NCBI RefSeq assembly: GCF_000021325.1
Contig: NC_011365.1
Coordinates: 930,001 to 994,000, forward strand
Length of the DNA: 64,000 bases
Direction of reading: 5' to 3'
DNA from: Gluconacetobacter diazotrophicus PA1 5
Lineage (GTDB): Bacteria > Pseudomonadota > Alphaproteobacteria > Acetobacterales > Acetobacteraceae
Made by a program: the position numbers and the translations under genes. This document shows, in pieces, positions 39,612 through 51,090 of this stretch. Below the pieces are notes generated by a model, which was not told where the DNA came from, made no database searches, and saw only the letters and a program-made list of their open reading frames with translations. How positions within the stretch are numbered: the first letter of the stretch is position 1; every line of letters begins with the position of its first letter.

Positions 39612-41090
39612 ATGACCTATCTGGGACTGGATATCGGAACCACCGCGACCAAGGCGATCCTGGTCGATGACCGCCAATCGGTCCTGGCCGCCGCCACCGT
39701 CGCGTCGCGGATCGATCAGCCTGCCCCGGGCCTGAGCGAGCAGGACCCCGATACATGGATCGCCGGCGTGCGCCTGGCGCTGGCCCGGCTGCGCGACGAG
39801 GCGGGGCCGGCCTATGCCACCGTCCGCGCGATCGGCCTGTCCGGGCACATGCATTCGGTCGCCCTGCTGGACGCCGGGCTGCGCCCCGTCCGTCCCGCCC
39901 TGCTGTGGAACGACACGCGCGGCCAGGCGCAGGCGCAACGCCTGCTTCAGGACGTGCCGGACATCAGCCGGGCCACGGGCGTGCGTCCCATGGCCAGCTT
40001 CAGCGCGGCGAAGCTGCTGTGGATCAGGGAGAACGATCCGGCGGCATTCGCGGCGACGCGGCACGTGCTGTGGGCCAAGGATTATGTCCGCCTGTGGCTG
40101 ACCGGCGCGCTGGCCACGGATATGTCGGACGCCGCCGGGTCGCAATTGTTCGACCAGCAAAACCGCACCTGGTTCGCCCCGGTCCGCGACTATCTGGGGC
40201 TCGGCCCCGCTATCCTGCCCGAACTGCGGGACGGCACCGACTGCGCCGGACGCCTGCGCACGGCGACGGCCCGGGATCTGGGCCTGCCCCCCGGCATAGC
40301 CGTCGCCACGGGCGGCGGGGACACGCCGGTGGGGGCGGTCGGGCTGGGCCGGGTCGATGCGGGGCAGTCCTATATCTCGCTGGGGACGGGCGCGGTCTAC
40401 GTCACCGTTCAGGACACGTACGCGCCGGACGAGGCGGTGCGCCTGCACACGTTCGCCCATTGCGTTCCCCGCCGCTGGTACCAGATGGCCGCGATGCTGA
40501 ACGGCGCGAGCTGCCTGGCCTGGGTGGCGGCGCTGTGCCGCGAGAGCGATCTCCCCGCCCTGCTGCGGCGGGTGGAGGCGCGTGGACCGGGCCCCAGCCG
40601 CATCCTGTTCCAGCCCTATCTTCGCGGGGAACGCACGCCCCACGACGATGCCCTGGCCCGGGGCGCCTTCATCGGCCTCGACGCATCGTGCGATGCGGTG
40701 GACCTGGCCCGGGCGGTGCTGGAAGGGGTGGCGTTCTCGCTGCGCCAGGGCCAGGACCTTCTGGCGTGCCAGCAGGCGATTTCCGGCCCTGTCCCACTGA
40801 TCGGCGGCGGTGCCCGCAGTCCGGAATGGGCCCGCATCATGGCGACGGTCCTGGGCCGCGACCTGGTCATTCCGCGCAATGCCGAACATGCCTGCGCCCT
40901 GGGCGCGGCCCGGCTGGGCATGGTGGCGGATGGATGGACGATGGCGGACGCCATGCCGGCTTTCGAGATCGCGCAGGCGATTGCGCCCGACCACGAAGCG
41001 ATCCCGCTCTATGACGCGCAATATGCGCAATTCGAACGGCTGTATCCGGCCATTCGATCCATCGGCCAGGGCACGGCCGCCGGCCTGTAA
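39612..41090 (+). CDS. xylB: Xylulokinase
   Basis: This 492-residue FGGY kinase phosphorylates D-xylulose to D-xylulose 5-phosphate. It shows LGLDIGTTATKAILVD at the start, the xylulokinase-specific GLSGHMHSVALLD near residue 75, LLWNDTRGQAQ, LWAKDYVRLWLTG, GGGDTPVGAVGLG and GGGARSPEWARIMA. It starts ten bases after the dehydrogenase stop and closes the polyol operon; a strong hairpin follows. Confidence 0.93.
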   Translation: MTYLGLDIGTTATKAILVDDRQSVLAAATVASRIDQPAPGLSEQDPDTWIAGVRLALARLRDEAGPAYATVRAIGLSGHMHSVALLDAGLRPVRPALLWNDTRGQAQAQRLLQDVPDISRATGVRPMASFSAAKLLWIRENDPAAFAATRHVLWAKDYVRLWLTGALATDMSDAAGSQLFDQQNRTWFAPVRDYLGLGPAILPELRDGTDCAGRLRTATARDLGLPPGIAVATGGGDTPVGAVGLGRVDAGQSYISLGTGAVYVTVQDTYAPDEAVRLHTFAHCVPRRWYQMAAMLNGASCLAWVAALCRESDLPALLRRVEARGPGPSRILFQPYLRGERTPHDDALARGAFIGLDASCDAVDLARAVLEGVAFSLRQGQDLLACQQAISGPVPLIGGGARSPEWARIMATVLGRDLVIPRNAEHACALGAARLGMVADGWTMADAMPAFEIAQAIAPDHEAIPLYDAQYAQFERLYPAIRSIGQGTAAGL

Positions 41091-41121
41091 CGCAGGGGCG
41101 GTCCGGCCCCGTCACGACGAA

Positions 41122-41167
41122 GGCCGGAGCCGTTCCCGTCCCGCATGCGGGAAGGACGGCTCCGGCC
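41122..41167. terminator. Long hairpin between convergent xylB and porin genes
   Basis: GGCCGGAGCCGT (41122-41133) pairs perfectly with ACGGCTCCGGCC (41156-41167). An inner palindrome CCCGCATGCGGG extends the stem. It is placed to serve both convergent genes. Confidence 0.75.
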
Positions 41168-41179
41168 CCGGCCTGGTGT

Positions 41180-42637
41180 TCAGAACAGTTCGATATGGGT
41201 CTTGAACCCCAGCACGGCGGTGTCACGCAGCACGCGCTGGCCACCCGGATTGAAGTAATACTGGAAATCCGGGGCAATCGTCATGCCCCGATAGACGTGG
41301 ATCTGATAGTCCACTTCCAGGTTCATGCCGTAGGATTGCGGGCCATAGGCCCCGTTCAGCAGGTTGCCGGGCAGAATTCCCTGCTGCAGTTGCAGTTCCT
41401 GGGTCTTGGCCGCCAGCGCCGACTCACGGATATAGGCAAAATTGATGCCGGCACCATCGAGCGGCCGCGCCTTCCAGAATCCCCGGGCGAGGAAACCGGC
41501 CTGGTACTGCTGCGAGCGCATCGAGATATCTTCGTCGTTGTAATAGAAGCCGCCCAGGAAGGTCACGCCCGCATCCTTGGCCCCGCCCTTGAAATGATAC
41601 AGCATCTGGTCGGCCAGGAACCATGCGGCGTTCGCACCATGGTCCCGCCGACGCGGCAGGCCGGTCAACGCCCAGGCATCGCCATAGCCGTCATAATAGA
41701 CGTCCTGATGGTCCACCGTATCGCGTGCGTAGCCGATCTTGTAATGGCCGGGCAGCGTCCCGTGACCGAAGACCGGTTCCCAGCCGAATTCGATGGGCAT
41801 CGATTCGCCGTTGATATCGGCGCCGTTGAGCTTGAAGCCGGTGCGATACTGCGTATTGCCGTAGATACCGGCCTGGTCGAAATAGACGCCGGTCTGGAAA
41901 TACGTATCGGTGGTCGGACGGACCCGGAACCGGACGGCCCAGTTCGAATCCGGATAGGACGAATGGGCGGTGTTGTCGGAAGACGCCTTGGGGTTACCGC
42001 AGAACGCATTGTTCATGAAATTGCAGTACAGCGGGTTGGACGAGAAATCGTTCAGGAACGGAATGCGCCCGGCCGCGACATCGAAGCGGCCCTGCCACAA
42101 CGTCTCTTCCCCGTATCCATACACGAAGTGCACGACCACGTTGCCGCCGGCACCATAGATTTCCTGGCTGGGGGCCACGTTGTCACCGAACATGCGGCTG
42201 GCCGGAATACCGTAACGACCGACGACGATCGCGTGCGTGCTGAAGCCCGTCAGTCCCGCAAGGCGCTCCCAGTCCGTATCATTTTCGAATGCGTACTGGC
42301 CCGCGTTGGAACTGCCCTTGCGCAGGCCGTATCCGGGCGTCACGCTTCCGACATTTCCCGCGAATTCGTTGACGTTATCCAGAAGGAACGCAACGCCGCG
42401 ATCGCGAAGCCACGTATTCCAGCCGAACGGGTCCGGCCACAGCGCCTCGGGCTGGGGCAGCGGGGGCACCGACGTCGCACCGAAATTGACCTGGTTCAGC
42501 GGGGTCGCGACCCGGACGCTGGGATTGAGAGAGGTCTGCGCCATGGCCCCGGTCGCGGCACACACGGCAAAACCCGTGCATACGGACAGCAGGGCGCCAC
42601 ACGCCACGGTACGGGAAAAAGAGATTGTCTTCTTCAT
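41180..42637 (-). CDS. OprB-family carbohydrate-selective porin
   Basis: This 485-residue outer-membrane beta-barrel has a signal peptide ending near GAMAQT. OprB-type segments are DRGVAFLLDNVNEFAGN, DWERLAGLTGF, GRIPFLNDFSSNPLYCNFMNN, GHYKIGYARDT and a C-terminal phenylalanine (HIELF), as expected for barrel insertion. It would admit sugars or polyols to the periplasm for the adjacent importers. ATG 42637 begins a normal leader (MKKTISFSR); the longer in-frame extension is not needed. Confidence 0.93.
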   Translation of the reverse strand: MKKTISFSRTVACGALLSVCTGFAVCAATGAMAQTSLNPSVRVATPLNQVNFGATSVPPLPQPEALWPDPFGWNTWLRDRGVAFLLDNVNEFAGNVGSVTPGYGLRKGSSNAGQYAFENDTDWERLAGLTGFSTHAIVVGRYGIPASRMFGDNVAPSQEIYGAGGNVVVHFVYGYGEETLWQGRFDVAAGRIPFLNDFSSNPLYCNFMNNAFCGNPKASSDNTAHSSYPDSNWAVRFRVRPTTDTYFQTGVYFDQAGIYGNTQYRTGFKLNGADINGESMPIEFGWEPVFGHGTLPGHYKIGYARDTVDHQDVYYDGYGDAWALTGLPRRRDHGANAAWFLADQMLYHFKGGAKDAGVTFLGGFYYNDEDISMRSQQYQAGFLARGFWKARPLDGAGINFAYIRESALAAKTQELQLQQGILPGNLLNGAYGPQSYGMNLEVDYQIHVYRGMTIAPDFQYYFNPGGQRVLRDTAVLGFKTHIELF

Positions 42638-43203
42638 TGTTCTTGTTTTTCTTGTTGGAGCCTGATTGCTCGGTTTCGGCCAACGCCTCACCCCCGCACC
42701 ATGATCCACGGTCGATGGAGAAGCATTGTTTAGACGGATCTTATGATTTCTTTTTTATGTTCTACTTTCCGAGCCGGAGCGATATACCCCATTTATCTGC
42801 GTGGACTCGATTTCGGGCTGGCAACCAGATTTTATTCATTTTTATCATCCGATTACTCTAATGATTTTTACAAGATTTTATAAACCTCGGTAATCTCCAC
42901 GCCTACGGCCCTCAGAACGCCTCGTACAAAAGTTGGTTCGCCATCGTCATTACACGATTATGAGAGTTTGCTCATCTGCCACAGAGGCACCGATACGAAC
43001 GGTCTGCCCGACAATTGTCTGGACTTGGTCAAGCGTTCGTGCATGGAGTAAAAGAGACGAAATCGGACGGTTTCGGGATGTTTCCTGCCGGCAGGGTCTG
43101 CTTCGAAAAACGTCCGCGTCAAGAAAAAGCAAGAAGACGTATCTGCGGAAACAAACAAGATGATTCCAGGTGTCGATCATCTGGAACGATAAAATTCCAG
43201 AAG
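42638..43203. promoter_or_regulatory. A/T-rich intergenic region upstream of the porin gene and transporter remnant
   Basis: About 570 bases, markedly richer in A/T than the neighbours around 42720-42980, carry no intact gene. It contains the porin promoter (leftward) and what was probably the promoter of the deleted transporter (rightward). A perfect 12-bp palindrome CCTGCCGGCAGG lies at 43084-43095. I found no recognisable protein fragments in it. Confidence 0.45.
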
Positions 43204-43568
43204 GTGTCCCGTGAAAATCCCACGCTTTCTCTTGCCCTGGCTGTCCTGTGCCTGGGTGGTACCGCCCTGTCCCGGACCGCCTGCGCCGACCCGCTGAAGA
43301 TCGGTGTTTCATCTACGCCATCGGGAGCAATGAGGAAGCCGTCCGCCTGTCCGGCATCGACGCCCGGCGCTGCAAGATCATCGTCTACCTGATCAGCGGC
43401 TTTACCGCCGCGCTGTCGGGCGTGGTCCCGCGTTCGCGGCTGATGAGCGGCCAGACCAACGCGGATGCCATCACCCTGCTGACCATCTTCATCAGCCGCC
43501 GGCGTCGCGCCGGCAAGGAGCGCTGGACGGGTTTGCCGGCATGGCGCGCTGAATGGGGCTCTCTGTGA
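43204..43568 (+). pseudogene. Deletion remnant of a sugar ABC transporter (binding-protein leader joined to permease fragment)
   Basis: From GTG 43204 the frame encodes a normal signal peptide and mature start, NPTLSLALAVLCLGGTALS then ACADPLKIGV, like a periplasmic sugar-binding protein. At about 43303-43308 the sequence jumps, in another frame, into FIYAIGSNEEAVRLSGIDAR and ISGFTAALSGVVPRSRLMSG. These are unmistakable interior pieces of an RbsC-type permease. After QTNAD the homology ends again and unrelated codons run to a stop at 43568. The picture is two deletions that removed most of an importer operon in front of ribitol dehydrogenase. No functional product is expected. Confidence 0.82.
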
Positions 43569-43589
43569 CTTCTGACAAGGATAACCACC

Positions 43590-44318
43590 ATGACGAACTC
43601 TCTTGAAGGCAAGATCGCGGCCGTGACCGGCGCGGCGTCGGGCATCGGCCTGGAATGCGTCCGTCACATGATCGATGCGGGCGCTGAGGTCTATCTGCTG
43701 GACCGTGACGCATCCGCGCTGGACAAGGCGGCGGCCGAACTGGGCGGCAAGGCCCATGCCTGCGTTGTCGACCTGTTTGACTACCCGACGGTAGATGCCG
43801 CCGTTTCCCGCATCGTCGGCGAGAAAGGGCAACTGGACATCTTCCATGCCAACGCGGGCGCCTATGTCGGCGGCAACGTCTGGGAAGGAAACCCCGATAG
43901 CTGGGACCCGATGCTGCACCTGAACATCAATGCGGCATTCCGTTCGGTCCGCGCGGCCCTGCCGCAGATGATGAAGCAGGAATCCGGCGACATCATCGTG
44001 ACCAGTTCCATCGCCGGCGTGGTCCCGATCATGGCGGAGCCGATCTACACCGCATCGAAGCACGCCGTACAGGCTTTCGTTCATACGGTGCGCCGCCAGG
44101 TGGCCCAGTTCGGCATCCGCATCGGCGCGATCCAGCCCGGCCCCGTCGTGACTCCCCTGCTGAAGGACTGGGACCCGGCGCGGCTAAAGGCCAATATCGA
44201 GGCCGGTGCGATGATGGAAGCCAACGAAGTCGCCGAAGCCGTGATGTTCATGCTGACCCGCCGCAAGGGGGTCATCGTCCGCGACCTGGTGCTTCTGCCG
44301 CATCATTTCGACGTATGA
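43590..44318 (+). CDS. rbtD: Ribitol 2-dehydrogenase
   Basis: This 242-residue SDR oxidises ribitol to D-ribulose with NAD. It has [15 protein letters not shown] near residue 14, the distinctive [14 protein letters not shown] near 83, [36 protein letters not shown] with the catalytic Tyr-x-x-x-Lys, and [13 protein letters not shown] at the end. These match ribitol dehydrogenases of Klebsiella and Rhodobacter closely. AAGGATAACC precedes ATG 43590. It lies just behind the transporter remnant, and its kinase partner is probably the FGGY gene at 32.7 kb. Confidence 0.92.
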   Translation: MTNSLEGKIAAVTGAASGIGLECVRHMIDAGAEVYLLDRDASALDKAAAELGGKAHACVVDLFDYPTVDAAVSRIVGEKGQLDIFHANAGAYVGGNVWEGNPDSWDPMLHLNINAAFRSVRAALPQMMKQESGDIIVTSSIAGVVPIMAEPIYTASKHAVQAFVHTVRRQVAQFGIRIGAIQPGPVVTPLLKDWDPARLKANIEAGAMMEANEVAEAVMFMLTRRKGVIVRDLVLLPHHFDV

Positions 44319-44695
44319 TCATCAGATGAACTGTACCGGCGGCCCGCGCGCCGGTTGCGCGCGACGCCCCGGGAAAGTCCCGGCCAGGGCACAGTCGCGC
44401 GCCCCTGGGCCGAAGCTTTACGACTTGTCGCTCCGGCCACGGGCGGCTCATCCCTGTAATCGGGCCGAACACGGCCATGCGTCCGCGCATCAGGTGGTTG
44501 AACGCACGTATTTAACGACTATTTATCGTTAATTGAGGAATTTGACACTTGTGCGTAAAGCAGGAACGGGACAAATATAACCATATGACGATTTGTATAC
44601 GTTAATATGGATATGCTCCGGAGCCCTGCCGGCCGGTTCGGGGCGCCGCGATTTCACGTGAGGAGCATCCCGCTCCGGTCCGTCAGGGTAGCATC
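44319..44695. promoter_or_regulatory. Intergenic region between rbtD and the sulfonate-type importer
   Basis: About 380 bases. The first part holds a short hairpin (ACCGGCG, 7-base loop, CGCCGGT at 44335-44355), a possible terminator without a T-run. From about 44500 to 44620 the sequence is A/T-rich with TTGACA at 44542 and TATAAC at 44576. Their spacing (28) is too long for a standard sigma-70 promoter, so the promoter is not defined. No gene is seen. Confidence 0.4.
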
Positions 44696-45757
44696 ATGTC
44701 CGAACTTCCCCCTCTCTCCCGTCGTGCGGCGCTGGCCACAGCCGCTGGCCTGGCCCTTCCGTTCATCGGCGCCGGGCGCGCCGCCGCGTCCGACGGCATG
44801 ACCGGCGACATGGCCTGCGCGGGTGCGGCGCCGGGCGCGATCATCCCGCTCGCCGGGCCGCCACGCAAGCTGACCATCGCGTGGAACCAGAATTCGATCT
44901 GCACCGCGGCGGTGCCGGTCGCGAAAGCCAAGGGATTCTTCGCGCGGCACAACCTGGACATCGACTACGTGAATTTCGCCGGCTCGACCGACCAGTTGCT
45001 TGAGGCACTTGCGACCGGCAAGGCCGACGGTGCCCCCGGCATGGCGCTGCGCTGGCTCAAGCCGCTGCAACAGGGGTTCGACGTGAAGCTGGTCGCGGGC
45101 CTCCATGCGGGGTGCCTGTACCTGCTCGCCCCGCCCAAGGGCGCCGTCACGCAGCTTGCGGACCTGCGCGGCAAGATCGTGGGTGTTACCGACATGGGCG
45201 GCCCCGACCGGAATTTCTTCGGTATCCGCCTGAAGAAGATCGGCATCGACCCGGAATCCGAAGTGCAGTGGCGCCAGTACCCCCCGGACCTGCTGCCCAT
45301 CGCCCTGCAACGCGGCGAGGTCCAGGCAATCACGGGCAGCGATCCTTACAGCTACCTTCAGAAACGCCAGTTCGGGCTGGCCGAGATCGACAGCAGCATG
45401 CACGGCGACTGGGCGCATGTCGCATGCTGCGTGATCGGGCTGCGCGGCAGCCTGATCCGGGAGGAGCCACAGGTTGCCGTCGCGGTCACGCGCGCCATCC
45501 TCGATGCCGGCGCGTGGCTGTCCTGCAATCCGGACGAGGCGGGCCGCATCTTCCAGCCCTACGCGCCCAGGGCGACGGCGGAAGACATCGCCGCCATGAT
45601 CCGCCTCCAGGGACACCATCACCAGGCACGGGGCGGCACGTTCCGCGACGAGATCGTGCTCTACGCCAACGCCCTGAAGGATATCGGCGTGTTCCGTCCC
45701 TCGTTCGACACCACCCGTTTCGCGGTGCGCGTCACGCAGGACCTGTTCAGCGCATGA
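44696..45757 (+). CDS. SsuA/TauA-type ABC binding protein (sulfonate/nitrate/taurine class)
   Basis: This 353-residue periplasmic binding protein of the NMT1/SsuA superfamily has a twin-arginine-type leader (LSRRAALATAAGLALPF). Typical segments are KLTIAWNQNSICTAAVPVAKAKGFF near residue 60, EALATGKADGAPGMALRWLKPLQQG and LRGKIVGVTDMGGPDRNFFG. Several cysteines and the HHH cluster near residue 304 are unusual. It leads an operon of binding protein, permease and ATPase; the cysE gene next door favours an organosulfur substrate. Confidence 0.87.
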   Translation: MSELPPLSRRAALATAAGLALPFIGAGRAAASDGMTGDMACAGAAPGAIIPLAGPPRKLTIAWNQNSICTAAVPVAKAKGFFARHNLDIDYVNFAGSTDQLLEALATGKADGAPGMALRWLKPLQQGFDVKLVAGLHAGCLYLLAPPKGAVTQLADLRGKIVGVTDMGGPDRNFFGIRLKKIGIDPESEVQWRQYPPDLLPIALQRGEVQAITGSDPYSYLQKRQFGLAEIDSSMHGDWAHVACCVIGLRGSLIREEPQVAVAVTRAILDAGAWLSCNPDEAGRIFQPYAPRATAEDIAAMIRLQGHHHQARGGTFRDEIVLYANALKDIGVFRPSFDTTRFAVRVTQDLFSA

Positions 45758-46749
45758 ACGGCGAGACGACCCAGGCCATCGGGTCCGTCGCGGAGGATCG
45801 GCCCCATGTCCGCGCGAATGCGCACATTTCGTCGCGCGCCCTTCTGCCCTGGGTAGCCGGCCCGGCGTGGTTCGTCGCGGCCCTGCTGACCTGGCGCTGG
45901 CCGGACGCCGACGATTTTCCGGATACCGACATCCTCGCCGGCGTGTTCGCCGGCATCGGCGTCGCGCTGCTGGCGGCGGCGGCAGTGCGGCGTCTTTCGG
46001 CGCGCGGCCCCTGGATGATCGCGCTCGGCCTCGGCCTCGCGGCGTGGGAGGTCGCGCAGGCCAAGCTGCTGCTGCTGCCACGGCCGTTCTTCGGAACGCC
46101 GCAGGACCTGCTGGATGTGTTCCTGACCGACTGGAAACGGCTGGGCGACAGCCTGCTGCACTCGCTCGGCCTGCTGGCGGTGGGCTACGCGACCGGGGCC
46201 ACCCTGGGCATCGCGACGGGGCTGGGCCTGGGCCGGTCGCGGCGCTTCCGCTACTGGGCGCTGCCCTTCGTCCGCCTGATCGGTCCCCTGCCCCCGGTGG
46301 CCCTGTTGCCGCTTGCCATGGTGCTGTTTCCCTCGAACTGGCTGGCCAGCGAGGCGCTGATGACACTTGGCTCCGGTTTTCCGATCACCGTCCTGACCTG
46401 GTCCGGCGTGGCCGCGGTCGACCCGGCCTATTACGACGTGGCGCGCACCATGGGCGCACGGGACCGCTTCCTTGTCCTGCGGGTGGCGCTGCCCGCCGCC
46501 ATGCCCCAGATCTTCGTCGGGCTGTTCATGGGCCTGGGCATGTCCTTCGTGGTGCTGGTGGTCGCCGAAATGCTTGGCGTGAAATCCGGGCTGGGCTTTT
46601 ACATGCAGTGGGCCCAGGGATGGGCGGCCTATCCCAACATGTATGCCGCGCTCCTGGTCATGTCGCTGATGTGCACGGGGCTGGTCACGATCCTGTTCAA
46701 GGTACGGGACCGGATTCTCGGCTGGCAGAAGGACGGGCTGAAATGGTGA
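45754..46749 (+). CDS. SsuC/TauC-type ABC permease
   Basis: This 331-residue inner-membrane permease has two extra N-terminal helices (about residues 30-75) before the six-helix core. The core shows GDSLLHSLGLLAVGYATGATLG, the EAA-type loop VARTMGARDRFLVLRVALPAAMPQI and VVLVVAEMLGVKSGLGF. ATG 45754 overlaps the binding-protein stop (ATGA); the stop overlaps the ATPase start by seven bases. Confidence 0.92.
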   Translation: MNGETTQAIGSVAEDRPHVRANAHISSRALLPWVAGPAWFVAALLTWRWPDADDFPDTDILAGVFAGIGVALLAAAAVRRLSARGPWMIALGLGLAAWEVAQAKLLLLPRPFFGTPQDLLDVFLTDWKRLGDSLLHSLGLLAVGYATGATLGIATGLGLGRSRRFRYWALPFVRLIGPLPPVALLPLAMVLFPSNWLASEALMTLGSGFPITVLTWSGVAAVDPAYYDVARTMGARDRFLVLRVALPAAMPQIFVGLFMGLGMSFVVLVVAEMLGVKSGLGFYMQWAQGWAAYPNMYAALLVMSLMCTGLVTILFKVRDRILGWQKDGLKW

Positions 46750-47519
46750 CCTCTCCGGTCGGACAGACAGCACCGCTGGGCATCCGGCTTCGCGGCATTC
46801 ACCACGGCTACCGGATCGGCGGCGCCTTCCAGCCGGTAATCCAGGATGTCAGCCTTGATATCGCGCCGGGCGAGTTCGTGGCGCTGCTGGGTCCGTCCGG
46901 GTGCGGCAAATCGACCCTGCTGCGCCTGATCGCGGGGCTGGAACCGCCGCGTTCGGGGCAAATTCTGGCGGACGGCGTGCCGGTCACGGGCCCGGGGCCC
47001 GACCGTATCGTCATGTTCCAGGACCCGACGCTCTATCCCTGGCGCACCGTGCGCGCCAACGTGGCGCTCAGCCAGGACATCGCGGGCCGGCGCGACGACG
47101 CGGCCATCGATGCCGCGATCGACATGGTGGGGCTGAAGGGCTTCGAACGCGCCTGGCCGCACCAGCTTTCGGGCGGCATGGCGCAGCGCGCGGCCCTGGC
47201 CCGGGCACTGGTCAACGATCCGAGACTGCTGATCCTGGACGAACCGCTGGGCAAGCTGGACAGCCTGACGCGGCTGACGATGCAGACGGAATTGCTGCGC
47301 CTGTGGCAAAGGCGCGGCTTCACCGTCATCATGGTCACGCATGACGTGGAGGAAGCGCTGCTGCTGGCCACCCGCGTGGTAACGTTCAGCGCGCGGCCGG
47401 CGAGCGTGCTTTCGGACATCGCGATCGACCTGCCCTATCACCGCCATCGCGACGATCCGCGCCTCCTGACGCTGCGCCGCGAGATCCTGGTCCGGCTGGG
47501 CCACAGCGAGGACTGGTAG
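46743..47519 (+). CDS. SsuB/TauB-type ABC ATPase
   Basis: This is a 258-residue single-domain ATPase. Walker A is GPSGCGKST near residue 48, the Q-loop has MFQDPTLYPWRTV, the signature is LSGGMAQRAALARAL (one residue off the usual Q-R), Walker B LLILDEPLGKLD and switch VTHDVEEAL. The PW after the Q-loop is typical of nitrate/sulfonate transporters. It ends 14 bases from the convergent cysE stop. Confidence 0.95.
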   Translation: MVTSPVGQTAPLGIRLRGIHHGYRIGGAFQPVIQDVSLDIAPGEFVALLGPSGCGKSTLLRLIAGLEPPRSGQILADGVPVTGPGPDRIVMFQDPTLYPWRTVRANVALSQDIAGRRDDAAIDAAIDMVGLKGFERAWPHQLSGGMAQRAALARALVNDPRLLILDEPLGKLDSLTRLTMQTELLRLWQRRGFTVIMVTHDVEEALLLATRVVTFSARPASVLSDIAIDLPYHRHRDDPRLLTLRREILVRLGHSEDW

Positions 47520-47533
47520 CCGCCAGCCAACCG

Positions 47534-48409
47534 TCAGATCACGTAATCCACCGGCGGCAGGCTCTGGTCCATGGTCAGCGACGGCAGGCCCTCATGCCTC
47601 TCGCCCACCGGACGCGCCGGATTGCCCACGACCGTGGTGAAGGGGGCGACAGGGCGCAGTACGATGGCACCCGCCCCGACCTTCGCCCCTTCGCCGATCT
47701 CGATATTGCCCAGGACCTTGGCGCCGGTACCGATCAGGGCCCCACGCCGGACTTTCGGATGCCGGTCGCCGGCTTCCTTGCCGGTGCCGCCCAGGGTCAC
47801 GTTCTGCAGCAGGGCGACGTCATCCTCGATCACGGCGGTTTCCCCGACGACGATGCCCGTGCCGTGATCGAACAGAATCCGCTGCCCCAGGCGCGCCGCG
47901 GGATGAATGTCCACCGCGAACAGTTCGGAAGCCCGGCTCTGGATATAATGCGCGAGCGTCCGGCGGTTTTCCTGCCACAGCCAGTGCGCCACGCGGTGGC
48001 ACTGGATGGCATGGAATCCCTTGAAGAACAGGAACGGCGTCACGGAATCCGTCGCGGCAGGGTCCCGGTCGCAGATGGCATGCAGGTCGGCCGCCGCCGC
48101 ATCGACGGACTGGGGCCGCGCCCGCTGGAAATCGCGGACCAGCCCGAAAAGGGTGGCCTTGCGGAGCAGGTCGCTGTCGAGCTTCCGTGACAGCAGGAAA
48201 GCCAGTGCCGTCGCGAAATCCGGCTGGTCGAGAATGGACGGGCGCAGAAGATCCTTCAGGACCACGTCGCGACATCCACGCACCTCCGCCCGCATGGCCT
48301 GCCACAGCGCGGCCGTCGAGGACGGCGCGTGCTGCCTGACCCGCGCGGTCAGCGGCACCGCGCGGCCCTGGTCGAGATAGGCGCGTAAACTCGTGACGTG
48401 TCCTGGCAT
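47534..48409 (-). CDS. cysE: Serine O-acetyltransferase
   Basis: This 291-residue enzyme makes O-acetylserine, the carbon skeleton for cysteine. A helical N-terminal domain (SVTPFLFFKGFHAIQCHRVAHWLW near residues 120-145) is followed by the left-handed beta-helix of hexapeptide repeats: DIHPAARLGQRILFDHGTGI, GETAVIEDDVALLQNVTLGG and GAKVLGNIEIGEGAKVGAGA. The catalytic histidines are present. It is convergent with the sulfonate-type importer. It may be feedback-inhibited by cysteine, as in the family. Confidence 0.95.
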   Translation of the reverse strand: MPGHVTSLRAYLDQGRAVPLTARVRQHAPSSTAALWQAMRAEVRGCRDVVLKDLLRPSILDQPDFATALAFLLSRKLDSDLLRKATLFGLVRDFQRARPQSVDAAAADLHAICDRDPAATDSVTPFLFFKGFHAIQCHRVAHWLWQENRRTLAHYIQSRASELFAVDIHPAARLGQRILFDHGTGIVVGETAVIEDDVALLQNVTLGGTGKEAGDRHPKVRRGALIGTGAKVLGNIEIGEGAKVGAGAIVLRPVAPFTTVVGNPARPVGERHEGLPSLTMDQSLPPVDYVI

Positions 48410-48442
48410 GTCTTTTCCGCTTCAGCCCCTGGCGATGCAGGC

Positions 48443-48473
48443 GGTTGCGCCGGACGACCGGTCCGGCGCAACC
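48443..48473 (-). terminator. Strong hairpin downstream of groEL
   Basis: GGTTGCGCCGGAC (48443-48455), a five-base loop and GTCCGGCGCAACC (48461-48473) form a perfect 13-bp stem 16 bases after the groEL stop. No U-run follows on the groEL strand, so it may act by protecting the RNA end or with Rho. Confidence 0.6.
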
Positions 48474-48488
48474 CCTGGGCATCCTTGG

Positions 48489-50435
<1,947 letters not shown>

Positions 50436-50439
<4 letters not shown>

Positions 50440-50666
50440 GACAAATTTTCCTTCGGAATAGTCGAATGACCGGACAGGCGGGCGCGCGCGCGCCGAAACA
50501 GCCGCGCGACCTGCCACGTCAGGTCGTCATGCCCTGTCAGGGTCCGGTTATGGAAAGCCCGCACGCTGTCGTGCGTGGCATAGAAGCGCCGCGTCTCGTG
50601 GTCATCCTCCAGGATGACGGTGCCGAGAAACGTGCCGTCGATTTCGACGATATGGGATTCAAGCAT
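50436..50666 (-). CDS. Small protein of unknown function leading the groES-groEL operon
   Basis: This 76-residue soluble protein starts [20 protein letters not shown] and continues [20 protein letters not shown], then a basic C-terminus ([15 protein letters not shown]). No signal peptide, membrane segment or cysteine is seen. I do not recognise the family. The stop codon overlaps the groES start by four bases and codon usage is normal for the region, so it is very probably a real, co-translated gene. It could be a chaperonin accessory or a regulatory protein; this is a guess from position only. Confidence 0.7.
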
Positions 50667-50911
50667 CGGGTTGCCGCCTTTTCGACCCCGCACAGGCGGG
50701 ATTCGGCCGACGGTTTCCCGCCGGCGTTCTATCCGGTGTGCGCCGGCGCCCCGTGGCCGGCACACGCCGCGCTACATCGTTCGATGCGGCACATTCGTGC
50801 AGTCGCCTGAATCATGTGAACCACTCCGGTCGATCGTCGCCCATCGCGGCGAACAAGGGTGATCATACAGGCGGCAGGCCGCCGGTCAACACATAAACCC
50901 GCCGAATTTTG

Positions 50912-50928
50912 GTTATATATTATATAAC
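50912..50928. promoter_or_regulatory. 17-bp palindrome with GTTATATA arms
   Basis: GTTATATA-T-TATATAAC is a perfect 8-1-8 palindrome upstream of both the small-orf/groESL operon and the peroxiredoxin operon. It is a candidate operator. Confidence 0.45.
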
Positions 50929-51090
50929 TATTTATTGAGTGCTTTTTGGACCCAGTCCCGCCGGTTTATATAATTTATATTATTTTCAATGTGTTGGTTA
51001 TAATTCCCAATCGCGCGGGCCAGGATCGGGCCCGTTCCCCGGATCATGCCTGGTTCCATAGGCGCTTTCAGTGCGCACGGATGCGACCTT

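Noticed and set aside
43119..44084. Leftward open frame of 321 codons across the transporter remnant and ribitol dehydrogenase
   Set aside because: It is antisense to the well-supported rbtD gene and has no recognisable motif.
44542..44581. TTGACA and TATAAC as a sigma-70 promoter for the sulfonate-type importer
   Set aside because: The spacing is 28 bases, far from the usual 16-18.
50937..50943. GAGTGCT resembling half of a CIRCE element near the groESL operon
   Set aside because: The other half (TTAGCACTC nine bases before) is missing, so no HrcA site can be claimed.
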